A stretch of DNA of 64,000 nt from the NCBI RefSeq assembly GCF_030929555.1, contig NZ_JAVFVT010000001.1, forward strand, positions 124,001-188,000, given 5' to 3'. This stretch comes from Paenibacillus sp. LHD-117 (GTDB taxonomy: Bacteria; Bacillota; Bacilli; Paenibacillales; Paenibacillaceae). A model generated the notes under the pieces. The model ran no database searches. It was not told where the DNA came from and saw only the letters and a list, made by a program, of their open reading frames with translations. Both the position numbers and the translations under genes were made by a program. Positions 54,990-64,000 of the stretch are shown here, one piece after another. The first letter of the stretch is position 1. Every line of letters begins with the position of its first letter.

Positions 54990-56384
54990 ATGAAAACATT
55001 AAAGAAACTTGGGGTAGGCCTTATCTTGGCTGCATTGGCAACGAGTGCCGTTGGATGCGCAAACAATGGAGGCGACCAGGCGTCACCGGAATCGGATGCG
55101 ACGAAAACACCAGCGGATTCCAAGACGGAAAAGGTCAAGATTGTTTACTCGATGTGGGGGAGCGCGGCAGAAGGAAGCACGACTCAGGCGGTGGCGGACA
55201 AATTTAACGCTTCCCAGGATCGAATCGAAGTGGAAGTGCAAGCGATTCCTTGGGAGAACTACATGACAAAATTGAATACGCTTGCAACGGCAGGCCAACT
55301 GCCGGATACAGGGATGCTGCAGGAAGGCGGCGTCATCCAATGGTCCTCCGAAGGCATGCTGAATGATGTAAGCGCTATGTATGAGGGAAGCGACAGCAAA
55401 CCGCTGGATAGCCTAGTCTACAAATATCAAGGCAATACCGTAGCTTATGCTGCTGCCAATGAAATTCTCCTTCTCTATTACAACAAAGAGATGTTCGATA
55501 AAGCAAACGTGCCATACCCTCCATCCGCACTGGACCAAGCATGGACATGGGATGAATTCGTAGCGACGGCCAAGAAGCTGACGATCGATAAGAACGGCAA
55601 ACATCCTGGCGAGGATGGCTTTGATTCACAGAGCATCGTTCAGTATGGCGCTTCCGTCGAAAATCTTTCGTGGCAGCTCGAAACCTGGGCCCTCAGCAAT
55701 GGCGGAGGTTTCTATTCCGAGGACGGTACGGAGGTTAAAGTCGGAGAAGAGGCCAGCATCGAAGCGATTCAGAAAGTTGCCGATCTGTACTTAAAAGATC
55801 ATGTCGCCCCGTTGTCTGTAGGACAGACCGATGACGGCATTCAGCGTACAATCATTGCCGGGACTGTCGCCATGGCAACGAATGGTCAATGGAACGTTGG
55901 AACGAGCTTGAATACGGCCAAAGAAGAAGGGCTGAACTATGGCGTAGCCGTATTGCCTTTCATGAAGGACAAGGTCACCCTCAATACAGGCGGCGCCAAT
56001 GTCGTATTCTCCCAGACCAAACATCCGGAAGAAGCGATGGAATGGCTGAAGTGGTACAACTCCGAAGAAAACAACTGGGCGCTCATCTCATCGGGCATTT
56101 GGATGCCGACGCTGGACAAATGGTACAAGGATGAAACGCTCACTCGCAAATGGGTGGAAAATCCAAACTTCCCGCCATACGAAGAATACAAGTCAGCAGT
56201 AGTCGACTATGCACAATCCGATGCTGCACGACCGGCCGCGTGGTTCTATACGAACTATACGACAGACTTTAACACGTTGCTCGGATCGATTTTGGGCGAT
56301 GTCTGGACCGGCAAGACGACCGCCAAGGAAGCGATCTCCAAAAATCTCGATGCCTTGAAAGCAGCTCATGCAGGCAACAAATAA
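54990..56384 (+). CDS. sugar ABC transporter solute-binding lipoprotein
   Basis: A 464-residue lipoprotein. ATG 54990 is chosen because AAGGGAG precedes it and the product then begins with a proper lipoprotein signal and lipobox (SAVGC, Cys23); an upstream in-frame start at 54924 would spoil it. The mature protein is a family 1 extracellular binding fold (VKIVYSMWGSAAEG, NASQDRIEVEVQAIPWENYMTKL, VFSQTKHPEEAMEWLKW). It delivers a sugar to the two permeases downstream. Substrate is unknown, perhaps an arabinose oligomer given the GH51 neighbour. Confidence 0.9.
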   Translation: MKTLKKLGVGLILAALATSAVGCANNGGDQASPESDATKTPADSKTEKVKIVYSMWGSAAEGSTTQAVADKFNASQDRIEVEVQAIPWENYMTKLNTLATAGQLPDTGMLQEGGVIQWSSEGMLNDVSAMYEGSDSKPLDSLVYKYQGNTVAYAAANEILLLYYNKEMFDKANVPYPPSALDQAWTWDEFVATAKKLTIDKNGKHPGEDGFDSQSIVQYGASVENLSWQLETWALSNGGGFYSEDGTEVKVGEEASIEAIQKVADLYLKDHVAPLSVGQTDDGIQRTIIAGTVAMATNGQWNVGTSLNTAKEEGLNYGVAVLPFMKDKVTLNTGGANVVFSQTKHPEEAMEWLKWYNSEENNWALISSGIWMPTLDKWYKDETLTRKWVENPNFPPYEEYKSAVVDYAQSDAARPAAWFYTNYTTDFNTLLGSILGDVWTGKTTAKEAISKNLDALKAAHAGNK

Positions 56385-56394
56385 TAGATAGAAG

Positions 56395-56430
56395 GGATGA
56401 CCGCTAGCGCTGCAACGGTGGCGGTCATCC
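56395..56430 (+). terminator. intercistronic hairpin, partial terminator
   Basis: ggatgaccgc (56395-56404) pairs perfectly with gcggtcatcc (56421-56430), followed by tttata. Between binding-protein and permease genes such hairpins usually lower downstream expression. Confidence 0.7.
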
Positions 56431-56456
56431 TTTATACGCAAGGTGGGGAGCGAGAT

Positions 56457-57380
56457 ATGGAAACCATTAACGAATTGCAGAAGCGCCGTTCCCGTTTTCA
56501 TTCAAGCGAGGCGCGCGTTGCTTATATCTGTTTGATACCCGCTTTTTTGGGATTAATCTTTCTGACGTATTTACCTCTTTTCGGGGTGCTGGGCATCAGT
56601 TTCACGAATTGGACGGGGTTAAAAACCCCGGAGTTCATCGGATTCGACAATTATATCAAACTATTTACTTCCGATCCTTATATCAAGGACTCCATGATCG
56701 CGACGATCTATTTTGCGGTATTATCCGTAATCGGAAGCATGATCTATTCGCTATTTATCGCGATGTTGCTGAACCGTAAAATTCCGGCAAGAAGTTTTTT
56801 CAGAGCGGTTTTTTATATCCCGTATGTATTGCCGGCTGTAGCGATCTACGTAGGGTGGTCTTGGCTCTACGAGGGAAATTTCGGATTTTTTAACTATCTG
56901 CTCTCCGAGATCGGGTTGAATAAAATTCTCTTTATCGCCGATTCCAGCTATGTCGTTCCTTCTCTTTCGTTGATATCGGTTTGGCTTGCGGGCAACTTGA
57001 TCGTTATCTTCTTGGCCGGGCTTCAGAATGTTCCGAACGTATACCACGAAGCTGCCGAAATGGATGGAGCGAGCGGCTGGCAACGCTTTCGGCATATCAC
57101 CTTGCCGTGCATGACGCCGATTATTTTCTACAACTTGTTGATGAGCTTGATCGCCAACCTTCAAATCGTTACGCCGGCGCTTGCATTAACCAATGGCGGC
57201 CCGGGAAATTCTTCCCGATTCTTGACTTATCTGATGTATGATCAAGCATTCGTTAATTACAAGCTGGGTTATGCTTGCGCCACTACCTTGATTATTTTTG
57301 CTATACTTGCCGTCTTTACCGTTGTGTTGTTCAAGACGTCCAACCGGTGGATTTACAACGAGGGAGGGGATGACAAATGA
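56457..57380 (+). CDS. CUT1 sugar ABC transporter permease
   Basis: A 307-residue membrane protein with six predicted helices. ATG 56457 is chosen since AGGTGGGGAG precedes it; an earlier in-frame ATG at 56397 lies inside the intercistronic hairpin. The EAA loop is HEAAEMDGASGWQRFRHITLP. It belongs to the MalF/UgpA-like group, which differs from the LplB type at 26481. Its stop overlaps the start of the next permease by 4 bases (ATGA), so the two are translationally coupled. Confidence 0.9.
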   Translation: METINELQKRRSRFHSSEARVAYICLIPAFLGLIFLTYLPLFGVLGISFTNWTGLKTPEFIGFDNYIKLFTSDPYIKDSMIATIYFAVLSVIGSMIYSLFIAMLLNRKIPARSFFRAVFYIPYVLPAVAIYVGWSWLYEGNFGFFNYLLSEIGLNKILFIADSSYVVPSLSLISVWLAGNLIVIFLAGLQNVPNVYHEAAEMDGASGWQRFRHITLPCMTPIIFYNLLMSLIANLQIVTPALALTNGGPGNSSRFLTYLMYDQAFVNYKLGYACATTLIIFAILAVFTVVLFKTSNRWIYNEGGDDK

Positions 57381-58246
57381 GCGTAGCGGCATACGGCAGA
57401 CTAAGAAGCAAGAAACGCAGAAACAGAACGTTGAACATCATTACGATTGTCGCCGTCGTTTTTTTTGCCATTTTGGCATTCTTCCCGATTTGGTGGATTT
57501 TTCGCACGTCTCTCATGACGAATGCAGAGATCTACAGATTTCCGCCAGCTCTATTCCCGGACAATTGGTTGTTTTCCAATTATGAAAAAACGCTAGAGGT
57601 ATTCAAATTTTGGAAGTACCTGTGGAACACGATGGTCATTATTGTTCCTTCCTGTCTCGCGGGAACCTATACGGCTACTTTGTGCGGATATGCTTTTGCA
57701 AGGCTGGGATTTCGAGGGAAAAATTTGATCTGGGCCCTTTGCGTCGGCTCCATGCTTCTGCCTGCCATGGTTACGCTCATTCCATTGTATATCGGATGGA
57801 CTCGAGGCTTGGGGCTGAATGACAGCTATTGGCCATTGATTCTGCCTTATTTTTGCGGCGGAGGCGCTTTTAATATCTTCTTAATCCGGCAGTTTATTAT
57901 GTCCATACCGAGAGAACTCGACCAAGCGGCAACAATCGATGGTGCCGGATACTTCCGCATCTTGTTCAGTGTCATTATGCCGGCCATCCGACCTGCTATG
58001 ATCGTAGTCGCGTTGTTTATTTTCATCGGGTTATGGAACGATCTGCTCCAGCAGATGATTTACATTAACTCTAGCGATAAATATACGATAGCACTCGGAC
58101 TAACCAATTTTAGAGGCCAATTAAAAAGCGATTGGTCGCTGACGATGGCCGCCACATGCTTATCCTTTGCCCCAGGCGTCATATTCTACTTAATCGGACA
58201 AAGGTATTTTGTAGAGGGCATTACACTTACCGGATTAAAAAATTAG
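57377..58246 (+). CDS. CUT1 sugar ABC transporter permease
   Basis: A 289-residue MalG-like permease with six predicted helices and EAA loop DQAATIDGAGYFRILFSVIMP. The ATG overlaps the preceding stop by 4 bases, with GAGGGAGGGG as ribosome site. Together with the previous gene it forms the channel of the second importer. No ATPase gene follows; a shared MsmX-type ATPase is presumed. Confidence 0.9.
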   Translation: MSVAAYGRLRSKKRRNRTLNIITIVAVVFFAILAFFPIWWIFRTSLMTNAEIYRFPPALFPDNWLFSNYEKTLEVFKFWKYLWNTMVIIVPSCLAGTYTATLCGYAFARLGFRGKNLIWALCVGSMLLPAMVTLIPLYIGWTRGLGLNDSYWPLILPYFCGGGAFNIFLIRQFIMSIPRELDQAATIDGAGYFRILFSVIMPAIRPAMIVVALFIFIGLWNDLLQQMIYINSSDKYTIALGLTNFRGQLKSDWSLTMAATCLSFAPGVIFYLIGQRYFVEGITLTGLKN

Positions 58247-58282
58247 TTCGGTCAACGATACCTATGCAAACGGGAGGTTATT

Positions 58283-61200
58283 ATGAAAACGATTACAATA
58301 AGACTGATGTCGCTCACGATCGCGTTGCTGTTGATATTTCAGATTCTGCCGCTTAAGATAGGCGCGATATCCTCGTTATCTGCGGCAGCGAATGATATTT
58401 CCAATGCCAGTCTTTCCGCCAAGGTTGGCGATTTGGGACAGATTGAAGAGCTGTATATCAATAATAACCCTGCAAACAGAAATGGCGATCCTATCAATTT
58501 TGTTTTGCCTAACGATACATCGCCGCAGAACAATGTCCAGCATCAATGGATGGGCGAGATGATCTTTTCTTACCGTACCGGCGACAATGAACAATTCCCT
58601 GACAACAGGGACGGCTTTGTAGAAGTCGATACGAACAAAACGCTTGCGGCAGGCGGTTCAACTACCTATTCCAATATCAATCCTGCCAACCCCTATTTCG
58701 AGAAAACGGCTGCAGCGGACGGCAAGAAAGTGGAGGTTAACTTTATCGGCCAGAACCTGGACTCCTCGGTACAGCGGGCGATGAAAGGGTTTGACGTGAA
58801 GTCCGTGTTCGATATGGATACCGAAGACGGTTCCATGTTATGGGAAATCACCTTGAAAAACAAAAGCGGCAAATACATTGAATTCGGCGATATCGGCTTG
58901 CCGATGCCTTGGAATAATAAATACCGTTCCGTATCGGATACGTATGACAACCGTCTTACCGTGCATAACTTTGCCGGCGCCGACAGCGGGTATTCCTATG
59001 CCATCCGTACCAGCGGAGAAGGGAATTTCATGTTGTTTACCTCAGTGCCGGAAAGCGGCGCGCGCATCGAATACGTGGATTACTGGATGCAAGAAGCGGG
59101 CGAGCAGCGTGCCGGGGGGACCTTCACGAACTGGACCGGCGACAGCGGTGGCTGGTTCCCGGGACTGAATGTGCTCTATATCCACTCCAAGGATATCCAA
59201 AAAACCGGACGCGGATATTTTACCGATGCTTCCAGCCTTGTTCTTGGACCGGATGAGGAAAAAACCTATCAGTTTAAATTTTCGGCGGTACGCGCTGGCG
59301 ACAACGATCCGCAGGATAATGCCCAAAGTCCTAATAATGCCTCCAATTCTATGGAGGAGCGAGAGAAAAACCTTCGCTCCATCCTGTACCGATCCGGCAT
59401 GATCGACGCTGTAGCGCTCCCCGGCTTCCAGACTGCGATCAATATGCCGGCCAAGCTGGCTCTACACTATGATGACAGCAAAATTAGAGTAACGTCGATC
59501 GATATTAGGTCCGTTGACGAGAATGACCCTTTCGATGAAGCGCATATCCCGAACATCAAGCCCGGCAGTCAGCGAAGTCAGATGGTTAACAACTCTCGTA
59601 CCGGACGCGGACTTCCTGACGGGAATCCGGGATATACCGAATCCTATCAGTTCCTGGAGACCAAGCTTGTAGACGGTGAACAACACCACATCTATTCGCT
59701 CCAGTTTGGCAATCTGGGCAATAACAGCGTTCGCGTGGACTATGAGCTGAAGGTCGGAAATGAATGGGTGAATAAATTTACTCAGTATGAATTCAACGTA
59801 ATGGCCGAGCTTGACGAGACGATGAGAACCCACACCGAATTTATGGTAGAGGAAACTCAGGATAAGGACCCGCTAAGTCCAACCTACGGCAACTACTTTG
59901 ACTGGTATCTTACAGGCGGTCTCGACCGAGATATAAGCCACTGGGGAGATGACTGGGGTCATGATAATATCAACTCCATCACGATGAAAAACTATTTGGA
60001 TCCAAACCCCGATGAGATTCAATCCATTGAACGGTACCTGATCGATTTTATGTGGGAACGATTTATGAAGCATACGCAGGACAGCTTTACGGTTGCGAAC
60101 TGGCTCAGAGATTCGGGGGCGTTCACGGACAAAGATAAGCCCTATACGCGAGCGTTTTCCGAAATCATGGCAGCTACCGGGTTCTTCAACATGTATCGGA
60201 TCCAAAAGGCGTATCCCCATCTGATCGAGTATCGCGAATCGCCGCAGTACTATCTGGAGAAGGCTTATGGCATCTACTATAACCGTATCTCCAGCGGAGC
60301 AATCGGCTTCTATGGCGAACAGCAGATCCCGGATATGATCGAGGCGCTGAAAGAAGAGGGCATGCAGACGGAGTATGAAAATCTGAAGAGAAAGTTCGCC
60401 CTGGACAAAGGGCGGAACATGACATTCGCCGCTTATCCTTACGGCTCGGAATTTGAATATGACAATACCGGCGAAGAAGGAGCCTATGCGGCAGCCAAGG
60501 CGCTGCGCGCCTACTATCCTGAGAACGCGCAGACAGCCGCAGCCGAGAAAAGCATGGAAATGGCCGACTGGAAAACTCGAGCCATGCGCGGCATCCAGCC
60601 TACCTGGTACCATTATTCCGTACCGGTATTTCGCGGCGGCGAGGGCTGGTGGAACTTCCAATATACAGCCTCCTTGGCGGGATATATTATGGATGACTGG
60701 CTCCGCTATCAGGATGACGGCAGAACCGCCGCTCAGACCGCCGTCGCGCAGCAGCGCAACTATGCGGCGAAGATTTCGAATTTTAACGCCATCAACATGG
60801 GACAGATTTCAGCACAGTCTGTAGGCAGCACCTCCTGGAGATATTCCATGTATAAGGGAGGAACCGGTACCAAAAACGTGTTCGATGGCGGTACTCGCGT
60901 CATGAACAACGGCTGGAATGATTTTTCCGGCGAAGCGGACGAGGGTATCTACGGTTCCCTGCTGAGTATCAGCTCCGATATTGTGACCGATCCGGTGTTT
61001 GGGCTATTCGGGTATGGAGCGTTGGTTACGGACCAAGGCAGCAGTTACGAGATTACTCCGAAGGACGGTTTTGGCAAGCGTATCAACCTGATCGATGAGC
61101 AAATCTACCTGGTCTCGCAAAACGAAAAAATAGAAAACGCCGAGATTCAAAAAGACGGCAAGCTGTTTCAATTGACGCTCTCGAATCTGGATAAAAAAGA

Positions 61201-64000
61201 GCATGCTTCAAAAATTACGATTGACGGAGCAGGATTGGAAAATGGCTATTATACCATCAAGCTGAATAATGAAGCTGCCGGTCAGTTCTATGTACGGAAT
61301 AATAGAGGCGTTGCTATGTTCCAAATGAGCAGCGAGGCGACGGCCCAATTGACCATTGAAAAGTTGAACGTAGGTGAAAATCAAGCTCCGCAGATTACGG
61401 CAGAGACGGCGACGCCAGACCCGCAGGCGCTCATTCCGTTTATGCTGAACGGTATTGTGAGCGACGACGGCGCACCGGACGGCACTCTGACTTACGAGTG
61501 GGAAGTCGTTAGCACTCCGGAAGGCGGCAAGCTGAGCTTTGTCAATCCTCAGGCAAGCATCACGCGGGCTGTCGGTACAAGAGAAGGCTCCTATACGGTC
61601 AGGCTCACCGCCGATGACGGACAAGAGAGCGCTTCTGACGAACTGACCTTCCAGCTCTCCGCTCCGCCGGAAAAACAAGCTCCGCAGATTAGCGAAGCGA
61701 CTGCCGTTCAAGACGTTACGAATGAAAGCATCGTGATCTTATCCGGTACGGCGATCCCAGACCCTGTACACAGCGCGGAGTTCGAGCCCGCCATGACGTA
61801 CGAATGGACCGTCAAGCAAAAGCCGGATGGTGCAGGCGATATCGCTTTTGTCGATGGCGACAAAGCAACCGCCTATGCGCGCGTAAGCAAGGCGGGTACC
61901 TACGTGTTTACGTTCACTGCCGCCGACGAAGGCAAGGCGGCTAGCCAGGATGTAACGATCGTGATTGAAGCAGATGCCGATGATGCCTACCGAGGGATCA
62001 GCGTCGTAACGCAAAAGGATACGGCTCCGACACTTCAAGGACAGATGAACATACTGTTCCCTGACGGATTTAGGGAGAGCGAGATTGAGTGGGAAGAGAT
62101 CGATCCCGGCAGCTATGCGACAATCGGCAGCTTCGAAGCGCGCGGTAAAGTCAAAGACAGCGATTTGGAAGTGCGCGCCACGGTATACGTCGTGAATGTG
62201 CAGCTTCAGAACGTTGCGCTGACGGCAAAACCTTCTGCCAGCTTCTCCGGCGGCGACGGCTATCCCGAAGCGATGAATAACGGCGTTGAACCGAGAAGCT
62301 CAAGAGATTTCTCGCCTTCCCGCACGGCTCCGAACAGCGCATGGCACAACTGGGGAAGAGAAGGAGATCCGTCATGGGTGACGTATGAATGGGATCAGCC
62401 GTTCCTTGCCTCTTCGATGGACGTCTATGTCTTCCAAGACGGCGGAGGGAACTTCCGTCCCAAGGATATGCAGCTGGGGCTTCGCGACGAGAATGGAACC
62501 TGGTATACGCCAAGAGCGCTAAACGGGCTTGGGAATGAACTGGACAGGTACAACAGAACCACCTTTGAGCCTGCGTATATTACAGGCGTCCGTATCGACA
62601 TGAGACCAACCGCTAACGGAACCGGTATTCTGGAATGGAAGGTATACGGATATTCCGGGACGGTAGACAAGTCGGAGCTCGTTGGCATTTATAATTACGT
62701 CAATGCATTGAATGCTTCGAACTTTATCGGTGAAGGTCTTGCGCCAATTGCCGCAGCAAAGGCAAACGCGTCCGCCGTCATTCAAAATAGGGATGCTACG
62801 GAAGAAGAAGTAGCCCAGGCGCTTGAAAAGCTGCTAACCGATCTGAAGCTGCTTAGTCCGCGCGATAACAATATGGCGTTCTCAGCCCGCGTCTCCGCCA
62901 GTTACACTTCTCCATGGGAGCGTCTAGCCGCCGTTAATGACGGCAGAAAAACAGAAAGCAATATCCCGCATTGGGGTACTTGGGGCAATGCAGGACCGGC
63001 GGAATGGGTGCAATACGAATGGCCGCAGGGCGCCACGATCGAAAGCTCCAATTTGGTGCTGTGGTCGGATGCAGGCGGCATATTAGCACCTACAAAGTAC
63101 GAGTATTCTTACATTCCTATGGATAGCGCTACCAATGAATGGGTGACGGCGGGAACCATCACCGAAGGCATCACGTTGGTGAATCACACTCCCGTAGACT
63201 CATCCAATCTATTCGAATTCGGCACGACGCTGAGAGTGAAAGCGCTGCGCGTTACCATGACAAAGCAGTCGGCGGGAAGCGGGGTTGGCGTTGGCTTATG
63301 GGAATGGGAAGCGACTCAGCCGGTTGCCAAACAGGAACAGGCGGCACCGGATACAAGCGGATGGACGATCACTCACGCCAATACGGATACCGGTACCATG
63401 GGCAAGATCGAAGGCGTTAACGGCGCTATGGAATCCCGAAAGCTGGGCGATGAGAACTATACGCCTGTCATCGGCGCAAGTATTGAGAATCTGGAGCCTG
63501 GCAGCTATCAAATTCGGTACGCGGCGACAGACGAGTTGAATGCAAGTCAGCCGGTTACCGTGGAGATTCGCAATGAAGCCAAGGCAAACAGAGAAGCGCC
63601 AAATGCGGATAATCTGGTCGTCACGCCGCCTACCACGAGAGGCGGAAACGATGGGAAGATCGAAAATGTGACTGCCGACATGGAATACCGGAAGGTGGAT
63701 GGCGGCGCCTATACTCCGGTCAGCGGCACGAGTATCGAAAACCTTGAAGCAGGCAGCTATGAAATAAGGTACGCAGAGACAGACACCGAGAATCCAAGCT
63801 CCGCTATCGAGGTTGTCGTGCCAGATCCATCTGAGGACACAGAAGCGCCAACATGGGTTGCAGGCAGCACAGTGACTGCACATGCGGGTACGACAAGCGT
63901 CACTTTAACATGGAGTGCGAATGAGGTTACGGATCATGTAGGTGTTAAAGCATACAAGGTGACATGGATAGAAGGAACAGTAGTAAAAACTCACAATGTC
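58283..64000 (+). CDS. giant secreted DUF5695-like multimodular protein, 3' end outside window
   Basis: An open frame of at least 1906 codons, running off the window. ATG follows CGGGAGG. Signal peptide (about 1-38, LLLIFQILPLKIGA). Residues about 40-1030 resemble the DUF5695 family: beta-sandwich at the start (LSAKVGDLGQIEELYINN), then a helical toroid-like part with YFDWYLTGG, HWGDDWGHDN and RGGEGWWNFQYTAS. Then two PKD/Ig-like units (about 1035-1235), a Big_4-like unit, an F5/8C-like module (about 1306-1457), a FIVAR-like helical segment, a second F5/8C-like module (about 1530-1680), two short repeats ending in GSYQIRYA/GSYEIRYA, and an FN3 start. The family has no characterised activity I can name; the modules point to polysaccharide. 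It follows the second transporter by 36 bases and may share its transcript. Confidence 0.8.
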   Translation, partial: MKTITIRLMSLTIALLLIFQILPLKIGAISSLSAAANDISNASLSAKVGDLGQIEELYINNNPANRNGDPINFVLPNDTSPQNNVQHQWMGEMIFSYRTGDNEQFPDNRDGFVEVDTNKTLAAGGSTTYSNINPANPYFEKTAAADGKKVEVNFIGQNLDSSVQRAMKGFDVKSVFDMDTEDGSMLWEITLKNKSGKYIEFGDIGLPMPWNNKYRSVSDTYDNRLTVHNFAGADSGYSYAIRTSGEGNFMLFTSVPESGARIEYVDYWMQEAGEQRAGGTFTNWTGDSGGWFPGLNVLYIHSKDIQKTGRGYFTDASSLVLGPDEEKTYQFKFSAVRAGDNDPQDNAQSPNNASNSMEEREKNLRSILYRSGMIDAVALPGFQTAINMPAKLALHYDDSKIRVTSIDIRSVDENDPFDEAHIPNIKPGSQRSQMVNNSRTGRGLPDGNPGYTESYQFLETKLVDGEQHHIYSLQFGNLGNNSVRVDYELKVGNEWVNKFTQYEFNVMAELDETMRTHTEFMVEETQDKDPLSPTYGNYFDWYLTGGLDRDISHWGDDWGHDNINSITMKNYLDPNPDEIQSIERYLIDFMWERFMKHTQDSFTVANWLRDSGAFTDKDKPYTRAFSEIMAATGFFNMYRIQKAYPHLIEYRESPQYYLEKAYGIYYNRISSGAIGFYGEQQIPDMIEALKEEGMQTEYENLKRKFALDKGRNMTFAAYPYGSEFEYDNTGEEGAYAAAKALRAYYPENAQTAAAEKSMEMADWKTRAMRGIQPTWYHYSVPVFRGGEGWWNFQYTASLAGYIMDDWLRYQDDGRTAAQTAVAQQRNYAAKISNFNAINMGQISAQSVGSTSWRYSMYKGGTGTKNVFDGGTRVMNNGWNDFSGEADEGIYGSLLSISSDIVTDPVFGLFGYGALVTDQGSSYEITPKDGFGKRINLIDEQIYLVSQNEKIENAEIQKDGKLFQLTLSNLDKKEHASKITIDGAGLENGYYTIKLNNEAAGQFYVRNNRGVAMFQMSSEATAQLTIEKLNVGENQAPQITAETATPDPQALIPFMLNGIVSDDGAPDGTLTYEWEVVSTPEGGKLSFVNPQASITRAVGTREGSYTVRLTADDGQESASDELTFQLSAPPEKQAPQISEATAVQDVTNESIVILSGTAIPDPVHSAEFEPAMTYEWTVKQKPDGAGDIAFVDGDKATAYARVSKAGTYVFTFTAADEGKAASQDVTIVIEADADDAYRGISVVTQKDTAPTLQGQMNILFPDGFRESEIEWEEIDPGSYATIGSFEARGKVKDSDLEVRATVYVVNVQLQNVALTAKPSASFSGGDGYPEAMNNGVEPRSSRDFSPSRTAPNSAWHNWGREGDPSWVTYEWDQPFLASSMDVYVFQDGGGNFRPKDMQLGLRDENGTWYTPRALNGLGNELDRYNRTTFEPAYITGVRIDMRPTANGTGILEWKVYGYSGTVDKSELVGIYNYVNALNASNFIGEGLAPIAAAKANASAVIQNRDATEEEVAQALEKLLTDLKLLSPRDNNMAFSARVSASYTSPWERLAAVNDGRKTESNIPHWGTWGNAGPAEWVQYEWPQGATIESSNLVLWSDAGGILAPTKYEYSYIPMDSATNEWVTAGTITEGITLVNHTPVDSSNLFEFGTTLRVKALRVTMTKQSAGSGVGVGLWEWEATQPVAKQEQAAPDTSGWTITHANTDTGTMGKIEGVNGAMESRKLGDENYTPVIGASIENLEPGSYQIRYAATDELNASQPVTVEIRNEAKANREAPNADNLVVTPPTTRGGNDGKIENVTADMEYRKVDGGAYTPVSGTSIENLEAGSYEIRYAETDTENPSSAIEVVVPDPSEDTEAPTWVAGSTVTAHAGTTSVTLTWSANEVTDHVGVKAYKVTWIEGTVVKTHNV

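Overview
The window reads as a chromosomal piece of a spore-forming, S-layer-bearing Gram-positive bacterium of the Paenibacillaceae, most likely Paenibacillus or a close relative. The signs are triple SLH surface anchors, CUT1 sugar transporters of LplABC type with a YesM/YesN-like two-component pair, AraC regulators, CcpA-type cre boxes, strong AGGAGG ribosome sites and remnants of the sporulation sigma factor gene sigK. Nearly every gene serves degradation of arabinoxylan, arabinan or pectin side chains.

Region A (1 to about 23.4 kb, moderate GC): a GH51 arabinofuranosidase cut by the window start, a cytoplasmic GH43, a 2401-residue secreted SLH-anchored protein with two GH43 modules, an AraC regulator, a sugar isomerase/oxidoreductase pair, an intracellular GH10 xylanase, an intracellular GH43, and a 1968-residue SLH-anchored protein with two GH43 modules, two duplicated carbohydrate-binding modules and a cohesin-like module. 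The two giant genes share a promoter box 45 nt upstream of the -10, plus cre sites.

Region B (23.4 to 25.4 kb): a broken sigK copy, a nucleotidyltransferase-fold gene with a small overlapping partner, and a second sigK scrap.

Region C (25.4 to 51.9 kb, visibly higher GC): AraC regulator, CUT1 transporter (two permeases and a lipoprotein), three cytoplasmic GH43-type enzymes in tandem, YesM/YesN-type kinase and regulator, a GH28-like beta-helix enzyme, an 796-residue GH51, an SLH-anchored cohesin protein, an adjacent 2458-residue protein ending in a degenerate dockerin, and an alginate-lyase-fold protein with RICIN and AbfB modules. Three promoters here share a second box, again 45 nt from the -10. 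The region ends at a third sigK scrap, so it is bracketed by sigK remnants in the same orientation and the right order.

Region D (51.9 to 64 kb): a low-GC GH51 whose expected N-terminus is encoded but has no start codon, an AraC regulator, a second CUT1 transporter, and a giant secreted DUF5695-like protein that runs off the window. TAAACGTTTA palindromes mark this region.

Together the genes suggest a surface-bound machine: SLH-anchored multimodular enzymes cut polymer outside, two ABC importers bring in oligosaccharides (no ATPase gene is present, so a shared MsmX-type ATPase is presumed), and signal-less GH10, GH43 and GH51 enzymes finish them inside. The most novel elements are the cohesin-SLH plus dockerin gene pair, the sigK-bracketed island, the unrecognised N-terminal module of the 2458-residue protein, and the two conserved promoter boxes.
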